From: JABFXX01 sp036489755
Lineage (GTDB): Bacteria; Myxococcota_A; Polyangia; Haliangiales; Haliangiaceae
Assembly: GCA_036489755.1 (NCBI GenBank)
Contig: DASXFD010000038.1
Span: 162,369 to 226,368, forward strand
Direction: 5' to 3'
Length of the DNA: 64,000 nt
Shown here: positions 27,916 to 38,831 of the stretch, piece after piece
Layout: each line of letters begins with the position of its first letter
Position numbering within the stretch: position 1 is the first letter of the stretch
The notes under the pieces: model-generated
Database searches by the model: none
Told to the model about the DNA's origin: nothing
What the model saw: the letters and a program-made list of their open reading frames with translations, nothing else
Made by a program: the position numbers and the translations under genes

Positions 27916-28836
27916 CTAGATCGCCCTCCGCCGCGCACCGGGCACGAGCCGCGCGCGCGAGACGAGTAGCTCGAGCAGCGCTTCGTCGAGCGGCCGCTCG
28001 GTGCTCGCGAGGTGATAGTCGACGCCGGCCTTCGCGAGCGTGATCGCGCAATTGCCGAGGAACGCGTCCATGCGCTCGAGGTAGTCGCGCTTGATCGCCT
28101 GCGGGTTGACGAGCAGCCGCGCGTGCGACTCGAGCGCGTGAAACTCGGTGAGCCCGTCGTACGGGAACGTGCGCTCGTGCGGATCGAGCACGTGCAGCAC
28201 GGAGACGTCGTGGTGCTGCGCGCGCAGCGTGCACAACATCTTCACGACCTCGTCATCGGAATCGAACAGGTCCGACGCGACGACGATCAGCGCTCGCTTG
28301 TGGCGAGCTTGCTCCGCGATGCGCTCGAGCGCCGCGGCCGGCGACTCGTCACCGGCGCCGCCTTTCTGCATCACCTGATCGAGCACGCCGAGTAGATCGT
28401 GGAGGTGCGACGTGCGCGCGCGGGGCGGCACGACGACCTCGACGCTGCGATCGCCGCACGCGACGAACCCGATCTTGTCCTGCTGCTGCACGACGAGGTA
28501 CGCGAGCCCGGCGAGCATGAGGCCGGCGTACTCGAGCTTCGCCATGCCGCCGCCGGCGAACTTCATCGACGCCGACGCGTCGAGCACGAGGTAGACCGTC
28601 AGCTGCGACTCTTGCTCGTACTGCTTGACGTAGTAGCGATCGAGCTTCGCGTACGCCTTCCAGTCGACGTGGCGCAGCTCGTCGCCCTGCGAATACTCCT
28701 TGTGCTCGGCGAACTCGACGGAGCTGCCGTGGACGCTCGCGCGATGCATGCCCGACAGCGCGCCCTCGACGATCACGCGCGCCTTGATCGGCAGGCTCGC
28801 CAGTTTTGCGAGCTGCTCCGGCGAGATGCCGCTCAC
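27916..28836 (-). CDS. DUF58 domain protein
   Basis: 306 residues from a GTG. It has the DUF58 signature YSQGDELRHVDWKAYAKLDR (about 48-67) followed by a VWA-like fold with a MIDAS motif DASAS (86-90) and VASDLFDSDDEV (about 187). Family members are MoxR partners, and the gene follows the MoxR gene in the operon. No membrane segment is evident, so it is probably cytoplasmic or peripheral. Confidence 0.9.
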   Translation of the reverse strand: MSGISPEQLAKLASLPIKARVIVEGALSGMHRASVHGSSVEFAEHKEYSQGDELRHVDWKAYAKLDRYYVKQYEQESQLTVYLVLDASASMKFAGGGMAKLEYAGLMLAGLAYLVVQQQDKIGFVACGDRSVEVVVPPRARTSHLHDLLGVLDQVMQKGGAGDESPAAALERIAEQARHKRALIVVASDLFDSDDEVVKMLCTLRAQHHDVSVLHVLDPHERTFPYDGLTEFHALESHARLLVNPQAIKRDYLERMDAFLGNCAITLAKAGVDYHLASTERPLDEALLELLVSRARLVPGARRRAI

Positions 28837-28888
28837 GGTCGTTCCTTCGCTCGCGGCGCGGCCACAGTCGTCCGCGCGAATCGCTCGC

Positions 28889-29958
<1,070 letters not shown>

Positions 29959-29962
<4 letters not shown>

Positions 29963-31539
29963 TGCTTCAACAGATCGCAGGCGGCTCGCTCCCGGGCCGC
30001 GCGGGCATCTTTGATCCGAGCATACGCTTCGGCAAGCCCACAACGGGTCTGAGGATCGAACGGGCTCACGCGGAGCGCTTGTTCGTACGCGGCGATCGCT
30101 TCGGGCCACTGCTCCTTGGCGCTGCGGGAAAGCCCGAGCGTGACGGCGGCAACCGCGTCGTTGTCGTCGGCGGCGGCCAGCGGCGTCGCGAGCTCGATCG
30201 CGCGGTCGTACCGGCCGAGCAGGGCGAGCGTACGCGCGAGCTTGCCGGCGACGAACGGGTCGCTGCCGCCGGCTGCCGTCAGCGCCTTGTCGTATTCGAC
30301 GGCCGCCGCCTCGAGCATGCCCCGCGCGCGCAGCATGCCGCCGAGCCGCGCGTGCTTGCGCGCCTTCGGTGCGACGCTCTCGATGCCGACGTTCTCGGCG
30401 TCGACGCCGCCTTTGCCGAACTTGATCGGCCGGCCCGCGCGCGCCTTGCCGTCGGCCTTGAGCTGCGCGTGCCAGGCCTTCTCGACGTCGGGCCACGGCA
30501 GGTTCATCGCCTCGGCGACGGCGCGGCGTGCGCTCTTGCCGTCGCGCTGCGCGGCGAGCGCGCCTTGAATGCCCTTGTAGCCGATCTTCGCCTGCATCCA
30601 GCCGACGAGCGTGTAGACCTCGGCGTACGCGAGCGCGGCCGCTTCCTGGCTCGGCAGCTTCGCCATCGACGGGTGCATCTCGTCGAACGTGATGAGGCGG
30701 CCCTTGCGCAGCCCGGCCGACAGCAGTGCCGCCTCGGTCGCGGACAGCGCGATCTCGGGCGGCCGGCGCCACCGCGTCTGCTCGAACCGCGCGAGGCCTT
30801 CCTGCAGCCAGACCGGCACGGCGTCGTGCGAGATCCGCGACACGACGAGGTGCGTGTACTCGTGCGCCAGCGTGTCCATCCACGGATAGCCGAACAGCGT
30901 CGCGCGGGGCGACACCACCATCAGCTTGTTGTACTTCGACAGCGCGATCGTGCCGGTCGTCTCGATCTCGGTCTCGGTCAGCGGCGAAACCTTGGCCAGG
31001 TCGGCGGGCGCGCCGAGGATCTCGACGCGGATCGGATCGGCGGGCGCGAGCCCGAGGTCGTCGCCGAGCACCTTCCACTGGCGATCGAGGACGTCGCCGG
31101 CGAGCTCGGCGATCGCGGCGTCGGGCCCCGGCGCGTAGCGAATGATGAAGTGGCCTGCGGGCGACTTGGTCTCGGTGAACGACTCGGTGACCTCGAGCGT
31201 CGATTGCGCAAGCTTGCGGGTCTGACCGGCCATGCCGTCGACGGCGTCGTCGGGCACCTTGTCGAGCGCGTCGACCGCACCCTTGTAATCGCCGCTCTGG
31301 AACGCGAGCTCGCCGTGCAGCCACTTGACCTCGGGCGAATCGGGCGCGCGCGTGTCGAGCTCGCCGACGAGCTCCTTGGCTTCGTCGAGCCGCGCGGTCG
31401 CGAGGAAGCGCGCGGCCTTGATGACGTCGCCGGCGATCGTGCGATCGCGGCCGGGCTTGGCATCGGCGGTCGCGACGAACGCGACCGCGATCGCGCACGC
31501 AACACGTGCACGCCGCCGAAGGGCCGCGCTCGCCGTCAT
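29959..31539 (-). CDS. Exported TPR protein with gluzincin-type metallopeptidase domain
   Basis: 526 residues. A signal peptide (about 1-27, ends ATADA) is followed by an N-terminal helical/TPR part, then a peptidase MA-like domain with the zinc-binding helix LAHEYTHLVV (HEYTH at 226-230) and a downstream glutamate in WLQEGLARF (about E247). The C-terminal TPR region includes MLEAAAVEYDKALTAAGG and WPEAIAAYEQALRVSPF. It is probably a periplasmic zinc protease. Both ends overlap neighbours (ATGA at start and stop), placing it firmly in the MoxR operon between the DUF4175-like gene and moxR. Confidence 0.85.
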
Positions 31540-34500
31540 TTGATCAGCTCCTCGTAGTAGCGCTTGATCTGCTCGTCGTAGCCCTCGGGCGCTTGCGTGC
31601 CTTTCTTCTTCATCGCCTCGAGCAAGTCCTCGCGGAATTGCTCGGGCGCCTTGTACTCGTCGGCGCCCGGAATGCGGATCGGCTCGTCACCGACCGTGTT
31701 CTGTTGCGCCTGGCGCGCGGCGCTGCGCGCTCGATCGCGAGCCTGCGCGAGCTCGTCGGCGGCGGCACGCGTCGACTCGCGGGCGCCCGACGGATCGCGG
31801 CCCTTCATCCGGTCGTCGGCCTTTTGCATCTGATCGCCCGCGCGGCCCAGGCGCGTGCCGAGCTCGGCGGCCGCGTCACCGGGCAGCTCGCTGCCGAGTT
31901 GCTTGGTGCGATCGCCGAGCCGCTTGGTGCGCTGATCGTTGAGCTCTTGGCGGTGTCGCAGCCGATCGATCGTGTGCTGATCGTCACCCGACATGATCTG
32001 ATCCGGCTTCGGCGCGAGGTCCTGCAGATCCTGGATCAGCTCCTTCGCGATCGGGTTCGCCTTGTCGATGCCCTCGATCGCGTCCTGCGTGACGTCGGTC
32101 CACTTCGATTTCGGATCGTCGGCCTGCGCGGCTTCGAGCTCGCCGGCGATCGTGTCGAGGCTCGCCTTCGCCTGCTTCGCCATCGCGAGCGCCTCGGCGA
32201 GATCGCCATCGGCGACCATGTGATCGACGTCGTTGAGCCGGCGTTGCACGATGTCCATCTCTTCTTTCGCGAACGGCGTGAGCCCGTTGTCGTCGATCGA
32301 ATCGAGCCGGCGCCGCAGCTTGTCGACGAGCGGCGAGATCTTCTTCGCGGCCTCGCGCTTGTGATCGCGCGCGACCTCGTCGGCTTTGTGCGCGTAGTCC
32401 TCGAAGATCTTGTTCGACTCGGCGGCGATGTCGTCCTGATCCTTCGCGACGTCGGCGAGCTCGTTCATCACCTCGTCGAGCTTCTTTTGCTCGTCGGAGA
32501 ACTTGTCGCCACGTAGCTGCGCGAGCGAGCCCTCGAGCGATGCGGCGGCGCGCTGCGCTTCGGTGCGGCACGCCTCGAGCTTGGCCTGCGCGGCCGCGGC
32601 CTTGCCCTGATGCACGAGCGACGCGACCTCGTGCATGCACGAAGAGCCCTGCTGCGCCTGCACCGCGCCTTCGTGCACGTACTGGTCGAGGACGTCCTCG
32701 GGCATGCCGTGCTGATGGCGATCGAGATCGGCGTACGAGCGATCGAGCGCGCGCATCTCGCGATCGATCTCGTCGAGTAGCCGCGGGTCTTTCGTGCGCT
32801 GGTACTGCGCGAGCAGATCGGCGAGCCGCTTCTGGTGCGCGGCGATCTCGTCGGTGATGTCGAGCAAGCCCTCCATGCGCTCGCGATCGAGCCAGTCGGC
32901 GAGCGCGATCGTGTCGTCTTCGAGCTCGCCGATCAGCTTCGGATCGATCAGCGCGAACGTACCGGGCTTGGACTTCGCGGGTGGCTTGGGCAAGAAGTGC
33001 TGCTCGGTCGTCGCGATGTGCTCCATGCGATCCGACATCACGCCGAGCGCCTTGCGCATGAGCTCGGACGCCTGCGCATCGGTCTCGAACGAGGCGGCGA
33101 CCGCGCGCAGCTCGGCGATCGCGTCGTGGAGCTGGCGGTTGAGATCTTCGCGCGTCGGATCGTCGGCGATGCCGGGCAGCCGCGCGCCGAGGTTCTTGAT
33201 GATCTTCTCGGCGGCTTCTTGCTGGCGGCCGAGCGTCTCTTCGTGGCGCTCGCGCGGCGAGATCACGCGCAGGTGGAGCTCGCGCGACTTGCCGGTGTTC
33301 GGGCCGTGGATCGCGTCGTTGTCCTTCGCCTCGATCCAGTAGCGGACGTCGCCGCCGCTCGGCACCGAGATCTCCGCGATGTCCCACGTCAGCTTGCCCT
33401 GCACGCGAGCGGAATCGGCGGGAATCGCGATCGGCTTGGTGCCGCGGTCCTTGCCCGATTCCCACACGAGCTCGGCGGAGCTCACGGCGAAGTCGTCCTC
33501 GATCGTGTACGCGAGCTCGACGCGCTTGACGTTGGTGACGTCGAGCGGATCGCCAGGCGCGAGCAGCTGCACCGTCGGCGCCTGATCGACCTCGGCTTCG
33601 ATCGAGCGCGGCGTCGCTTCGACCGATCGATCGCCCGCCGGCGATGTGATCTCGAACCGGTAGCGCGCCGAGCGATCGATCACGAGCTCGGCGCTGACCT
33701 GATCGCCGTCGACCGTTGCCGGCACCGTTTTCGGATCGCCGGCCTCACCGGCGACCGGCTCGACGAAGATCTCGGCCGTCGACGCCGGCACGAGCGCCTT
33801 CGCCTTGAGTCGCACCGACGTGCCAGGCAAGCCGCGCAGATCGCCCGACGACGATGGCAATTCGACGACCTTGCGTTTGGCGTACGCCGGCGCGGTCAAC
33901 GTGACGTCGAGATCGCCGACGAGCGGCACGCTCGACAGCGCGGCACCACCGTATGGCGCGGGCGGCGCGAGCACGAGCCGGCGCCAGCCGTTCTCGACGA
34001 GGTGCGGCGCGAGCGCGACCAGCGCGATGTTCGCGGCGATCGCACCGAGCGCGTACAGCCGCGCGCGCGGCACTTCCGACGCCGGCAACAGCGCCGAGGG
34101 CTCGATCGAGCTGAGCCGATCTGCGGTGCTCGCGACGAGCGCATCGACGAGCGCGGGCGACGGCGCACCGGGCCTCGCCGACGCGCCGGCAAGCTCGACC
34201 GACGACAGCAGGTCCGACGCGATCGGCGTATGGCGCGTACCGACCCAGCGGGCGAGCTCGGCGTCGCTCGCGTAGAGCCGGCGCGGGGCGACAAGCCCGA
34301 CGACGATCGCGCCGATCACGATCATCGCCGCGACCAGGCCCGCGATCCCGAGCGCGGTCATCGCGGTCGCGCGGCTGCCGCCGAGCAGCTCGCCGATGAT
34401 CGGCAAGATCACCGCGAGCGAGCCGAGTGCCGCGAGCGCGTACAGTGCGGCGCGCGTGGCCTGGTGGCGGTAGACCAGCGCACGCACGCGGGACAGGAAG

Positions 34501-34577
34501 CCCGAAATGCCGCCGCGGACGGGCGAGTCAGGCGAGTTAGTCGAAGGCACGCGTAGTCCCGCCCTGGCTGTCAGCAT
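31536..34577 (-). CDS. DUF4175-like membrane protein with long coiled-coil region
   Basis: 1013 residues. Three hydrophobic segments lie in the N-terminal part (about 43-65, 74-95, 172-190), then a beta-rich Ig-like region (about 215-420; PTVQLLAPGDPLDVTNVKRV). From about 440 to the end it is almost wholly helical, charged and coiled-coil-like (REDLNRQLHDAIAELRAV, EIDREMRALDRSYADLDR). This matches DUF4175 proteins that head MoxR/DUF58 loci. It is the first gene of the operon, divergent from the ECF sigma factor with only 50 bases between starts, so the two promoters may share control. Start codon choice is uncertain; a GTG at 34550 is possible. Confidence 0.8.
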   Translation of the reverse strand: MLTARAGLRVPSTNSPDSPVRGGISGFLSRVRALVYRHQATRAALYALAALGSLAVILPIIGELLGGSRATAMTALGIAGLVAAMIVIGAIVVGLVAPRRLYASDAELARWVGTRHTPIASDLLSSVELAGASARPGAPSPALVDALVASTADRLSSIEPSALLPASEVPRARLYALGAIAANIALVALAPHLVENGWRRLVLAPPAPYGGAALSSVPLVGDLDVTLTAPAYAKRKVVELPSSSGDLRGLPGTSVRLKAKALVPASTAEIFVEPVAGEAGDPKTVPATVDGDQVSAELVIDRSARYRFEITSPAGDRSVEATPRSIEAEVDQAPTVQLLAPGDPLDVTNVKRVELAYTIEDDFAVSSAELVWESGKDRGTKPIAIPADSARVQGKLTWDIAEISVPSGGDVRYWIEAKDNDAIHGPNTGKSRELHLRVISPRERHEETLGRQQEAAEKIIKNLGARLPGIADDPTREDLNRQLHDAIAELRAVAASFETDAQASELMRKALGVMSDRMEHIATTEQHFLPKPPAKSKPGTFALIDPKLIGELEDDTIALADWLDRERMEGLLDITDEIAAHQKRLADLLAQYQRTKDPRLLDEIDREMRALDRSYADLDRHQHGMPEDVLDQYVHEGAVQAQQGSSCMHEVASLVHQGKAAAAQAKLEACRTEAQRAAASLEGSLAQLRGDKFSDEQKKLDEVMNELADVAKDQDDIAAESNKIFEDYAHKADEVARDHKREAAKKISPLVDKLRRRLDSIDDNGLTPFAKEEMDIVQRRLNDVDHMVADGDLAEALAMAKQAKASLDTIAGELEAAQADDPKSKWTDVTQDAIEGIDKANPIAKELIQDLQDLAPKPDQIMSGDDQHTIDRLRHRQELNDQRTKRLGDRTKQLGSELPGDAAAELGTRLGRAGDQMQKADDRMKGRDPSGARESTRAAADELAQARDRARSAARQAQQNTVGDEPIRIPGADEYKAPEQFREDLLEAMKKKGTQAPEGYDEQIKRYYEELIK

Positions 34578-34627
34578 AGCCGGTTTGCAGGCCGGCGCTC
34601 GTCGGCGAATGATATAACCGCGGGCCG

Positions 34628-35254
34628 GTGAGCGTGAATAAGGGCGGATCGCTCGCGTCGGAAGCTCGTGATCGCGATCCTGCCGATCTCGACCGCGAGC
34701 TTGTCGAGGCGGCGCGCGGAGGCGACCGCGAGGCGTTCCGTACGCTGTTCGAGCGCTACAACCGGCGCGCCTACGCGCTCGCGCTCGGCATCGTGCGTCA
34801 GCCCGACGATGCGCTCGACGTGGTCCAGGAAGCTTTCATCAAGGCACACAAGCACTTGGATCGGTTCGAAGGCACGTCGAGCTTCTACACCTGGCTGTAC
34901 CGGATCATCATGAACCTCGCGATCGATCTACTGCGCAAGCGCAAGCGCGTGACCGAGCTCGCCGAGGACTCGGACGAGGCCGGCTTGTTGCCGCAGCTGC
35001 TCGGCGGCAACCCCGGTCGCGCGCTGATGGACAAAGAAATTCGCGCGCGCATCGACGCCGCGCTGGCCGAGCTCTCCGACAATCACCGTGCCGTGCTCGT
35101 GATGCGCGAGCTCGAAGGCCTGACGTACGAGGAGATGGCGAAGGCGATGGGCTGCTCGAAAGGCACGATCATGTCGCGGCTGTTCCACGCGCGAAAGAAC
35201 ATGCAGCGCCAGCTCGCCGATCTGTACGAGCTCGTAGAGGCAAAAGTCTCGTGA
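34628..35254 (+). CDS. ECF-type RNA polymerase sigma factor
   Basis: 208 residues from a GTG. Region 2 is clear (AFRTLFERYNRRAYALALGI, DALDVVQEAFIKAHKHLDRF, FYTWLYRIIMNLAIDLLRKR), as is region 4 (RAVLVMRELEGLTYEEMAKA, then CSKGTIMSRLFHARKNMQ). ECF factors redirect RNA polymerase to stress or envelope genes and are usually held by an anti-sigma factor. The next gene overlaps its stop (GTGA) and encodes a single-span membrane protein, the expected position for such a regulator. The divergent DUF4175/MoxR operon is a natural candidate target (inference). Confidence 0.95.
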   Translation: MSVNKGGSLASEARDRDPADLDRELVEAARGGDREAFRTLFERYNRRAYALALGIVRQPDDALDVVQEAFIKAHKHLDRFEGTSSFYTWLYRIIMNLAIDLLRKRKRVTELAEDSDEAGLLPQLLGGNPGRALMDKEIRARIDAALAELSDNHRAVLVMRELEGLTYEEMAKAMGCSKGTIMSRLFHARKNMQRQLADLYELVEAKVS

Positions 35255-35742
35255 AGCGCGACGTCGACTACATGGAGCACGCCGACGGCGAAGCCGAGAC
35301 CGAGCTCGACGCCGACGGGCGCGCGAAGGTCGCCGCGGTGCAGGAGCTCGGCGAGCTCGTGCGTGGCCGGCTCGAGCGCGCCGCCGACGACGTGCCCGAG
35401 GCGCGCTTCGCGCAGATGTGGGCCGACATCGACAAGAAGATCGTGCCGATCGAGGTGCCGCCTGCACCGGGCTGGTTCGGCCGCTATCGCGGCTACATGC
35501 TCACCGCGGCGATTTCGGCCGCTGCCGTCGCCGCGCTCGCGCTCGTGTTGCGTCAGCCGAGTGCGCCGCCGGCCGGTGCCGCGGGAGCGCTCGCGCCCGT
35601 CGTGCACCGCCCCAGCGAGATCGAATCGCTCGACACGCCGGGCGGCAACGGCACCGTGTTCAACGTCGCGGACGAAGATGGCAACACCACCGTGATCTGG
35701 GTGACGCCAACGGATCCAACAGATAATGTGGGCAGCGAATGA
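35251..35742 (+). CDS. Single-span membrane protein, probable anti-sigma factor
   Basis: 163 residues from a GTG overlapping the sigma factor stop. A helical, acidic N-terminal half (about 1-75) precedes one membrane segment (about 89-107, YMLTAAISAAAVAALALVL) and a short extracytoplasmic tail. The layout and coupling fit an anti-sigma factor. The zinc-binding HxxxCxxC motif of the ZAS class is absent, so it would be a non-zinc type. Function rests on context. Confidence 0.65.
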   Translation: MKRDVDYMEHADGEAETELDADGRAKVAAVQELGELVRGRLERAADDVPEARFAQMWADIDKKIVPIEVPPAPGWFGRYRGYMLTAAISAAAVAALALVLRQPSAPPAGAAGALAPVVHRPSEIESLDTPGGNGTVFNVADEDGNTTVIWVTPTDPTDNVGSE

Positions 35743-36167
35743 AGTACCTGGTGCTGGCGGCGTTGCTGATCTCCGGTGTCGCGGTCGCCGACGATCACGC
35801 CCAGTGCAGCTACCTCGAGATCCACGCGACCGCGGGCAAGACGTTCACGATCGATCCCGATCTGCAGCCCCTCGAGAAGAAGCTCAGGAAGCCGCCGCTG
35901 TCCGCGTGGAACACGTTCCACAAGCTGTCGGGTGGACCGTTCGCGCTCGAGAAGCTGAAGGCGGAGCCGCTCAAGCTCGGGCAGGGCGCGGCGTCGATCC
36001 TGCTGCGCGATCGCACCGACACGCGGCTCGAGCTCACGGTCTCGATCGACGGCGCCGACGGCAAGCGCGTGCTCGACAACAAGCAAAATGTGGCCGCCGG
36101 CGACTGGGTCGTGTGGGGGCACAACGTCAAGGATGACGGGCACATCCTCGCGCTCGTCTGCAAATGA
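35739..36167 (+). CDS. Small secreted protein, unknown
   Basis: 142 residues, the start overlapping the preceding stop (ATGA). A signal peptide ends at GVAVA. The mature part is beta-rich with two cysteines near the ends (QCSYLEI, LALVCK), likely one disulfide. Third gene of the sigma factor operon. A hairpin AACGCG/CGCGTT follows at 36172-36187. Confidence 0.7.
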   Translation: MKYLVLAALLISGVAVADDHAQCSYLEIHATAGKTFTIDPDLQPLEKKLRKPPLSAWNTFHKLSGGPFALEKLKAEPLKLGQGAASILLRDRTDTRLELTVSIDGADGKRVLDNKQNVAAGDWVVWGHNVKDDGHILALVCK

Positions 36168-36203
36168 ACTAAACGCGCCCGCGCGTTGTTGTATACGAGC
36201 CGA

Positions 36204-38537
36204 ATGCAGCCGTCGGGAGTCCGAATCGCCGCGCCACCGGCCCGGCGGCTCCGACGAGGCTGGTGGATCGCGATCGGCACGTTTTTCGGGCTGGGCATCC
36301 TCGCGATCATCGGGCTCGCCGTCATCTATCCGCGAGTCGGCGCGTACGAGATCCGCAAGAAGCTCTCGGACCGGCTCGCCGCCAAGCTCGGTCGCACGAT
36401 CACGGTCGGCTCGATCCACGTGCGCCTCGGCCGCGCGACGATCGGCGATCTGTCGGTGCGCGGCCCGCTCGACGGCGATACGCCGCTGCTTCACGTCGAT
36501 CGGATCGACGTCGACTTCGACGCGTGGGCGTCGCTGGTCGGCAAGATCGAGCTCGGCGAGGCGACCGCCGACGGCGTGGTCGCGACGCTGCGCCGCGGTG
36601 AGGACGGCAAGGACAACGTCCGCGACATGCTCGACCGCTGGAACACCGGCGGCAACGACGACGCGGCAACCGGCGGCCATACGCCGAAGCCGACGAAGAT
36701 GACGGTCACGCACGTTCGGCTGCTCGCGACCGACGAGCTTACCGGCACGACCGGGCTCATCGAAGACGGCGACGCGACGTGGACGCCGGGCCTCGTCGTC
36801 GCGAACCTTCATCAGCTCACGGCGACCACGACCGCGGCGCCGAAAGCAGTCGTCGGCAGCATCGAGATCCGGCGCGAGACCGGCAAGCCGCCGACCGTGA
36901 AGATCGAAGGCGGCGAGCTGTCGCTGTGGCCGCGGATGTCGCTGTCGGGAATCGGCGGCCAGATCGTCGCCGATCCGGATCGTCCCGGCCAGTACACGGT
37001 CGCGCTCGCGGGCGGCTACGGCGGCGTGCCGGGCCAGCTGTGGACCGCGAAGGGCTCGCTCGATCCGAAAGAAGGCACCGCCGCGATCGATCTCGAGGCC
37101 GCGAAGTTTCAGCTCGATCGGCTCGCGCCGATCCTCGAGCACTCGGCGGTCGTCGATTATCAGACGACGTCGGTCGACACGGCGTTTCACGTCGACGTCG
37201 ACAAGACCGGTGCGAAGGTCGCCGGCAACTTTCACCTGCGCGGCCTCAACGTCGGCCACCCGTTCATCGCCGACAAGGAAGTGCGCGACCTCGATCTGTC
37301 GGGCAACATCGTCGGCGAGTTCGATCGTGCGACGCGCAAGCTCTCGCTCGTGCGAGGCGACTTCGAGTCCCGCGGCGTGAAGTTCTCGCTGACCGGCAGC
37401 GTGGTCGCGCCGCGCACGCTGCCGCCGCTCGAGTCGGCGCCGGTGAAAAATCCCGACGGCACCGAGCGCACCCCGCCGATGCGCGGCCCGCACGGCATCC
37501 AGCAGCTCGAGGCGCGGCTTGTGATCCCGCCGATCGACTGCCAGCGCATGATCGACGCGTTTCCCGTCGAGATGGTGCCCTACATGAAGGGCTACAAGCT
37601 CAAGGGCGTGTTCGACGTCGACATTCACACGGCGATCGACTGGGGCGATCTCGATGCGCTCGACCTCGGCGGTCACGTCGCGATCGACAAGTGCAAGGTC
37701 GTCGACGAGCCGGCCGATTCGCCGAAGCGGCTCAAGGACGAGTTCGAGCAGTTCGTCGAGACCGACAAGGGCGACTGGCAGTCGTTCATCGTCGGGCCGA
37801 CCAACCCCGACTTCGTGCCGCTCGACCAGGTCTCGCCGTACCTCTTGAAGTCGATCCAATCGACCGAGGACTTCAACTTCTACAAGCACCACGGCTTCAT
37901 TCCGACCGAGTTCCGCACCGCGCTGATCAACAACCTCAAGCACGAGAACTTCGTGCAGGGCGCGTCGTCGATCACGATGCAGATGGTCAAGAACGTGCTG
38001 CTGTTTCGCGAGAAGACGCTCGCGCGAAAGCTTCAGGAGCTGTTCTTGACGTGGCACGTCGAGCACACGCTCGACAAAGATCGCATCTTCGAGATCTATC
38101 TCAACGTGATCGAGTTCGGACCGAGCTTGTACGGCATCGGGCCGGCGTCGCAGTACTACTTCGGCAAAGCGGCCAAAGATCTCAACCCCGTCGAGTCGGC
38201 GTTTTTCTCGTCGATCCTGCCGGATCCGAAAGGGCGCTCCGAGCAGTACTGCCGCGGCGAGATCACGAAGTGGACGCAAACCAAGATCGAGCACATCCTC
38301 GCGAACGAGCTGCACCGCGACCAGTTGACGCAGGAAGAGTTCGACAAGGCGATGGCGACGCCGCTCACGTTCTACAAGCCGTGGGACAGCGAGAGCGAAG
38401 ACGACTGCCTCAAGCGCGTCAAGAAGGCGATCAAGAACGCGCGGCCGACCAACCCGCTCAAAGCGCAGGCGCTCGAGGCTGGAAAACCGCCCGACAAGCC
38501 GCACAAGCACCATCACAAGCGCGATGGTGCTAAGTAA
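36204..38537 (+). CDS. AsmA-like protein fused to a GT51 peptidoglycan glycosyltransferase domain
   Basis: 777 residues. One N-terminal membrane helix (about 25-45) is followed by AsmA/DUF748-like sequence (LAAKLGRTITVGSIHVRLGR, about 60-79, and repeats of the ...IDLEAAKFQLDRLAP... type to about 520). The C-terminal quarter is a glycosyltransferase 51 domain: TEDFNFYKHHG with the catalytic Glu (about 552-562), GASSITMQMVKNVLL (about 586) and EIYLNVIEFGPSLYGIGPAS (about 632-651). GT51 enzymes polymerise lipid II into glycan strands. No transpeptidase domain follows, so it is a monofunctional polymerase on an AsmA-like body, an unusual architecture. Confidence 0.85.
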   Translation: MQPSGVRIAAPPARRLRRGWWIAIGTFFGLGILAIIGLAVIYPRVGAYEIRKKLSDRLAAKLGRTITVGSIHVRLGRATIGDLSVRGPLDGDTPLLHVDRIDVDFDAWASLVGKIELGEATADGVVATLRRGEDGKDNVRDMLDRWNTGGNDDAATGGHTPKPTKMTVTHVRLLATDELTGTTGLIEDGDATWTPGLVVANLHQLTATTTAAPKAVVGSIEIRRETGKPPTVKIEGGELSLWPRMSLSGIGGQIVADPDRPGQYTVALAGGYGGVPGQLWTAKGSLDPKEGTAAIDLEAAKFQLDRLAPILEHSAVVDYQTTSVDTAFHVDVDKTGAKVAGNFHLRGLNVGHPFIADKEVRDLDLSGNIVGEFDRATRKLSLVRGDFESRGVKFSLTGSVVAPRTLPPLESAPVKNPDGTERTPPMRGPHGIQQLEARLVIPPIDCQRMIDAFPVEMVPYMKGYKLKGVFDVDIHTAIDWGDLDALDLGGHVAIDKCKVVDEPADSPKRLKDEFEQFVETDKGDWQSFIVGPTNPDFVPLDQVSPYLLKSIQSTEDFNFYKHHGFIPTEFRTALINNLKHENFVQGASSITMQMVKNVLLFREKTLARKLQELFLTWHVEHTLDKDRIFEIYLNVIEFGPSLYGIGPASQYYFGKAAKDLNPVESAFFSSILPDPKGRSEQYCRGEITKWTQTKIEHILANELHRDQLTQEEFDKAMATPLTFYKPWDSESEDDCLKRVKKAIKNARPTNPLKAQALEAGKPPDKPHKHHHKRDGAK

Positions 38538-38542
38538 CGACC

Positions 38543-38779
38543 ATGCGCCGGCTGGTCCTGTTCGCAATGGTCGTGTCCGCGGCGGCGTGCTCGTACGGCG
38601 AGCCGCCCCACCAGCACGTGCACGAGTACCTGAGCGAGCGGCCGTCGGGGTTCTGGACGTCGAACGCGCCCGCGGTCGGCGGGGCCTACAAGTACAATTT
38701 GATGTACGTCGGGCTCGTCGTGCTCGCGATCACCGCGTTCTTCACGTATCGACTGGTCCGCCGGTCGCGCCCGCGCTGA
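38543..38779 (+). CDS. Small lipoprotein/membrane protein
   Basis: 78 residues, 5 bases after the glycosyltransferase stop, so probably co-transcribed. The signal ends in SAAAC (Cys16). A second hydrophobic helix (about 50-70, NLMYVGLVVLAITAFFTYRL) ends in basic residues, giving lipid anchor plus C-terminal membrane span. A His-rich stretch HQHVHEY follows the linker. No family recognised. Confidence 0.65.
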   Translation: MRRLVLFAMVVSAAACSYGEPPHQHVHEYLSERPSGFWTSNAPAVGGAYKYNLMYVGLVVLAITAFFTYRLVRRSRPR

Positions 38780-38831
38780 TCGCGATTTCTGCACGTGACA
38801 GCTCTACGCCGGCGAGCCTAGAGTCGCGCAG

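Noticed and set aside
35553..38567. A 1004-codon minus-strand frame opposite the AsmA/GT51 fusion gene
   Set aside because: Composition is typical of a shadow frame, and the plus-strand gene has intact catalytic motifs.
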